The notes under the pieces were generated by a model. The model did no database searches. It was not told where the DNA came from and saw only the letters and a program-made list of their open reading frames with translations. Positions 6,404-8,019 of a stretch of DNA of 8,019 nt are shown here, in pieces. Made by a program: the position numbers and the translations under genes. The stretch is from Mageeibacillus sp. UBA5442 (lineage in GTDB: Bacteria; Bacillota; Clostridia; Saccharofermentanales; DTU023), in NCBI GenBank assembly GCA_002427475.1, contig DIRG01000077.1:1-8019 (forward strand), in the 5' to 3' direction. Each line of letters begins with the position of its first letter. The first letter of the stretch is position 1.

Positions 6404-8019
6404 ATGAAACAAAAAATACAAACATTTTGCTCTATAGTCTTACTAGCAGCTCTAATTTTTAGCTTAGCGCCATTTCCGATTTATGCACAGGAGGAGCCAC
6501 ATCCTTTAACAAAACAGATGAACAATTTCTATTTCTTCAAAGTGTCTCATAGTGTCACTGATCATCATGCACAGGGCAATGAGAACAAGATGAAGATCGG
6601 CAATCGGCATGCCTTTTGTGTTGAGCCGCACGTGATCAACCAGCACGGAGATCTTTATTCCGACCCGATAGCTTCCCTTACTTATTTCAATAACAGCCGG
6701 ACTGTAAATCGACTCTCTTATATTATCAGCAAGGGCTTTGAAACGACGGCCCAAACTTGGCGCGATGTGCTCATCACGAAGCTTGCTGTCTACTGTGAGC
6801 TCGGCTGGACTGTGGATTTCGTTCAGGATAATAGAGACATAAGCATTGTGACAGATGAGATCAGGCAGGAAATTCAGGCCTTGCAAGCAGCGGCCAGCTC
6901 TTATCTCACGCCGGCAAAGCTATCTTCCAATCGTGTGCAGTGTTTCCCCGGCAAAAGCTATGAGCTAACGGATAGTCAGGGGGTCTTGAGTGAGTACAGG
7001 ATCAAGACAACTCCAGCAGGAGTCAGCGCCAGCATAGACAAGAACAAGCTGCGTATTAGCACAAAGGCAAACGCTCGCAGCGGTCAAATAGTTTTGGAAA
7101 AAGAAAATATCTACACCGGAGATAGCGTCGTCTATATCAGCAACGATCAGCAAAACCTCTTCGTAGCAGGCAAATTGATTGACATGGACACCGTCGTCAC
7201 CGTAGATATTACGCCCCTGTCATCGTTAAAGTTGATCAAGAGCGACCTCGACACAGGACTTCCGTTGGCTGGAGTCAAGTTTGAGCTAGCCCTTGACAAG
7301 AGCTTCAGCCAAGGCAGAAGAGAGGCTGTGACTGATAGTAAAGGGGAAATTGTTTTTTCCGAGCTGGAGTTGGCGCAGAACACGACACTGTATCTGCGTG
7401 AAATCTCAACACCAAAAAACTACAAAGTCGATAATACCATTCACGAAATCAGGATGAATCCGGGGGAGGACAAGGTCTTCGAAGTGGATAACATTCCTGA
7501 GCGTGGCCATCTCTTAATCAAGAAATATGATCAGGATACGGACACCGCTCCTATCGAGGGTGTTCGCTTTCAAATCGCGAGAAATGAGGACTTCACGATC
7601 GGAGTGCAGGAGGCCAGCACGGATGAGAAAGGTGAGCTACTCTTTCCCGATCTCAAATTACTAGAAGGAGAGACTATCTACGCCCGAGAAATCGCCGTTC
7701 CCGCAGATTACATCCTTGATCCAAGTGTGCAGACTGTTCAGCTGAAAGCCGATCAGACAGTGGAGCTTATCTTCCAAAATGAAATGAAGACAGCCTCCGT
7801 CAGTCTGATCAAACACGATGTTGAAACCGGACTCCCTTTGGCCGGAGCCACCTTCGAACTGGCGCAAGACCCGGATTTCACGCTCGGTCTGCAAGTGGGG
7901 GAGAGCAATTCCGCCGGCGAAATCATCTTCCCTAACATCGACTGCCATCTGGGCCGGACTGTATATATAAGAGAAATAGAAGCACCTCAATATTACGACT
8001 TGGACGATCGTGTTCACGA
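6404..8019 (+). CDS. Secreted surface protein with TQXA/thioester-like domain and tandem SpaA/Cna_B modules (3' end outside window)
   Basis: Cell-surface adhesin or pilus-like protein. 538 uninterrupted codons are present and the frame is still open at the right edge, so any LPxTG sorting signal is not visible. Residues 1-28 are a signal peptide (basic start, hydrophobic core, cleavage expected after IYA). Residues ~40-170 resemble a thioester (TQXA) domain: FC at 71-72, and TKLAVYCELG at 125-134 aligning with the usual TQxAIWxxLG. The thioester Gln is replaced by Lys126. Residues ~178-270 are a β-rich linker seen in this type of protein (PGKSYELTD, later SNDQQN). SpaA/Cna_B modules follow at ~273-366, 367-463 and 464-538+. 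Expected isopeptide residues are Lys279/Glu333/Asn363, Lys374/Glu429/Asn459 and Lys470/Glu524. The ATG at 6404 has AAAGGAG 6 nt upstream. Function as a host- or surface-binding protein is inferred from domain type. Confidence 0.87.
   Translation, partial: MKQKIQTFCSIVLLAALIFSLAPFPIYAQEEPHPLTKQMNNFYFFKVSHSVTDHHAQGNENKMKIGNRHAFCVEPHVINQHGDLYSDPIASLTYFNNSRTVNRLSYIISKGFETTAQTWRDVLITKLAVYCELGWTVDFVQDNRDISIVTDEIRQEIQALQAAASSYLTPAKLSSNRVQCFPGKSYELTDSQGVLSEYRIKTTPAGVSASIDKNKLRISTKANARSGQIVLEKENIYTGDSVVYISNDQQNLFVAGKLIDMDTVVTVDITPLSSLKLIKSDLDTGLPLAGVKFELALDKSFSQGRREAVTDSKGEIVFSELELAQNTTLYLREISTPKNYKVDNTIHEIRMNPGEDKVFEVDNIPERGHLLIKKYDQDTDTAPIEGVRFQIARNEDFTIGVQEASTDEKGELLFPDLKLLEGETIYAREIAVPADYILDPSVQTVQLKADQTVELIFQNEMKTASVSLIKHDVETGLPLAGATFELAQDPDFTLGLQVGESNSAGEIIFPNIDCHLGRTVYIREIEAPQYYDLDDRVH
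7220..8019 (+). repeat. Tandem repeats encoding SpaA/Cna_B modules
   Basis: Three diverged ~285-290 bp units lie at about 7220-7501, 7502-7792 and 7793 to the edge (the last incomplete). Each encodes a prealbumin-like module with the order K-x-D, a PLAGxxFEL-like strand (PIEGVRFQI in unit 2), F-(S/T)-x-G, a (D/A)-x-(K/A)-G-E turn, Y-x-R-E-I and, where present, a closing Asn. Units 1 and 3 are the closest pair: both encode the identical TGLPLAG and open with GATCAA at the conserved Lys. More units may follow outside the window. Confidence 0.75.

Noticed and set aside
6506..8017. Several open frames on the minus strand opposite the surface-protein gene (e.g. 6506-6886, 7147-7383, 7661-8017)
   Set aside because: The plus strand carries one unbroken 538-codon frame with a signal peptide and recognisable repeated domains. 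The opposite frames show no family motifs and mirror the repeats.
1..8019. Mobile element, attachment site, CRISPR array or RNA gene
   Set aside because: No transposase, integrase, regularly spaced repeats or tRNA/rRNA-like sequence was seen on either strand, and codon use looks even across the genes.

Overview
The window looks like chromosomal DNA of a Gram-positive bacterium of the Bacillota, most likely a Clostridia-type anaerobe. The evidence is a DivIVA-like coiled-coil protein, a YfhO-family membrane protein, a secreted surface protein built from SpaA/Cna_B modules, AGGAGG-type ribosome binding sites and frequent GTG/TTG initiation. Base composition is moderate and even. No tRNA, rRNA, CRISPR array, transposase or phage gene was seen. 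The genus cannot be named from this sequence.

About three quarters of the window (left end to ~6215) is a run of four genes on the minus strand. In transcription order they are a DivIVA-like coiled-coil protein (6215-5157), a YfhO-family polytopic membrane protein (5111-2325), uridine phosphorylase udp (2311-1559) and guanine deaminase guaD (1381-98). The first three are separated by only 13-45 nt and probably form one operon, driven by a promoter with a perfect TATAAT box at 6276-6271. guaD lies beyond a ~180 nt gap. It has its own near-consensus promoter (TTGACT-17-TATTAT) and a ~110 nt leader containing a strong hairpin. A rho-independent terminator (72-39) follows guaD. A perfect Shine-Dalgarno site (12-5) then points at a further minus-strand gene just outside the left edge.

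From 6404 to the right edge a divergent plus-strand gene encodes a large secreted surface protein. Its first 538 codons are present and the 3' end lies outside the window. It has a signal peptide, a TQXA/thioester-like domain, a linking domain and at least three tandem SpaA/Cna_B modules. The modules keep their isopeptide-forming Lys/Glu/Asn residues where visible. In the thioester-like domain the Gln expected in the TQxA motif is a Lys (TKLA).

Together, udp and guaD are pyrimidine and purine salvage enzymes. The DivIVA-like and YfhO proteins are envelope proteins (growth-site scaffold and probable GT-C glycosyltransferase), and the divergent gene makes a cell-surface adhesin or pilus-like product. 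A functional link between the envelope and salvage genes is inferred only from their order.

The points most worth a second look are the TQXA Gln-to-Lys change, the W-x-P-E repeats in the acidic tail of the DivIVA-like protein, the A9 tract and anti-Shine-Dalgarno complementarity ahead of the adhesin start, and the structured guaD leader. All gene functions come from recognised sequence motifs; no database search was run.
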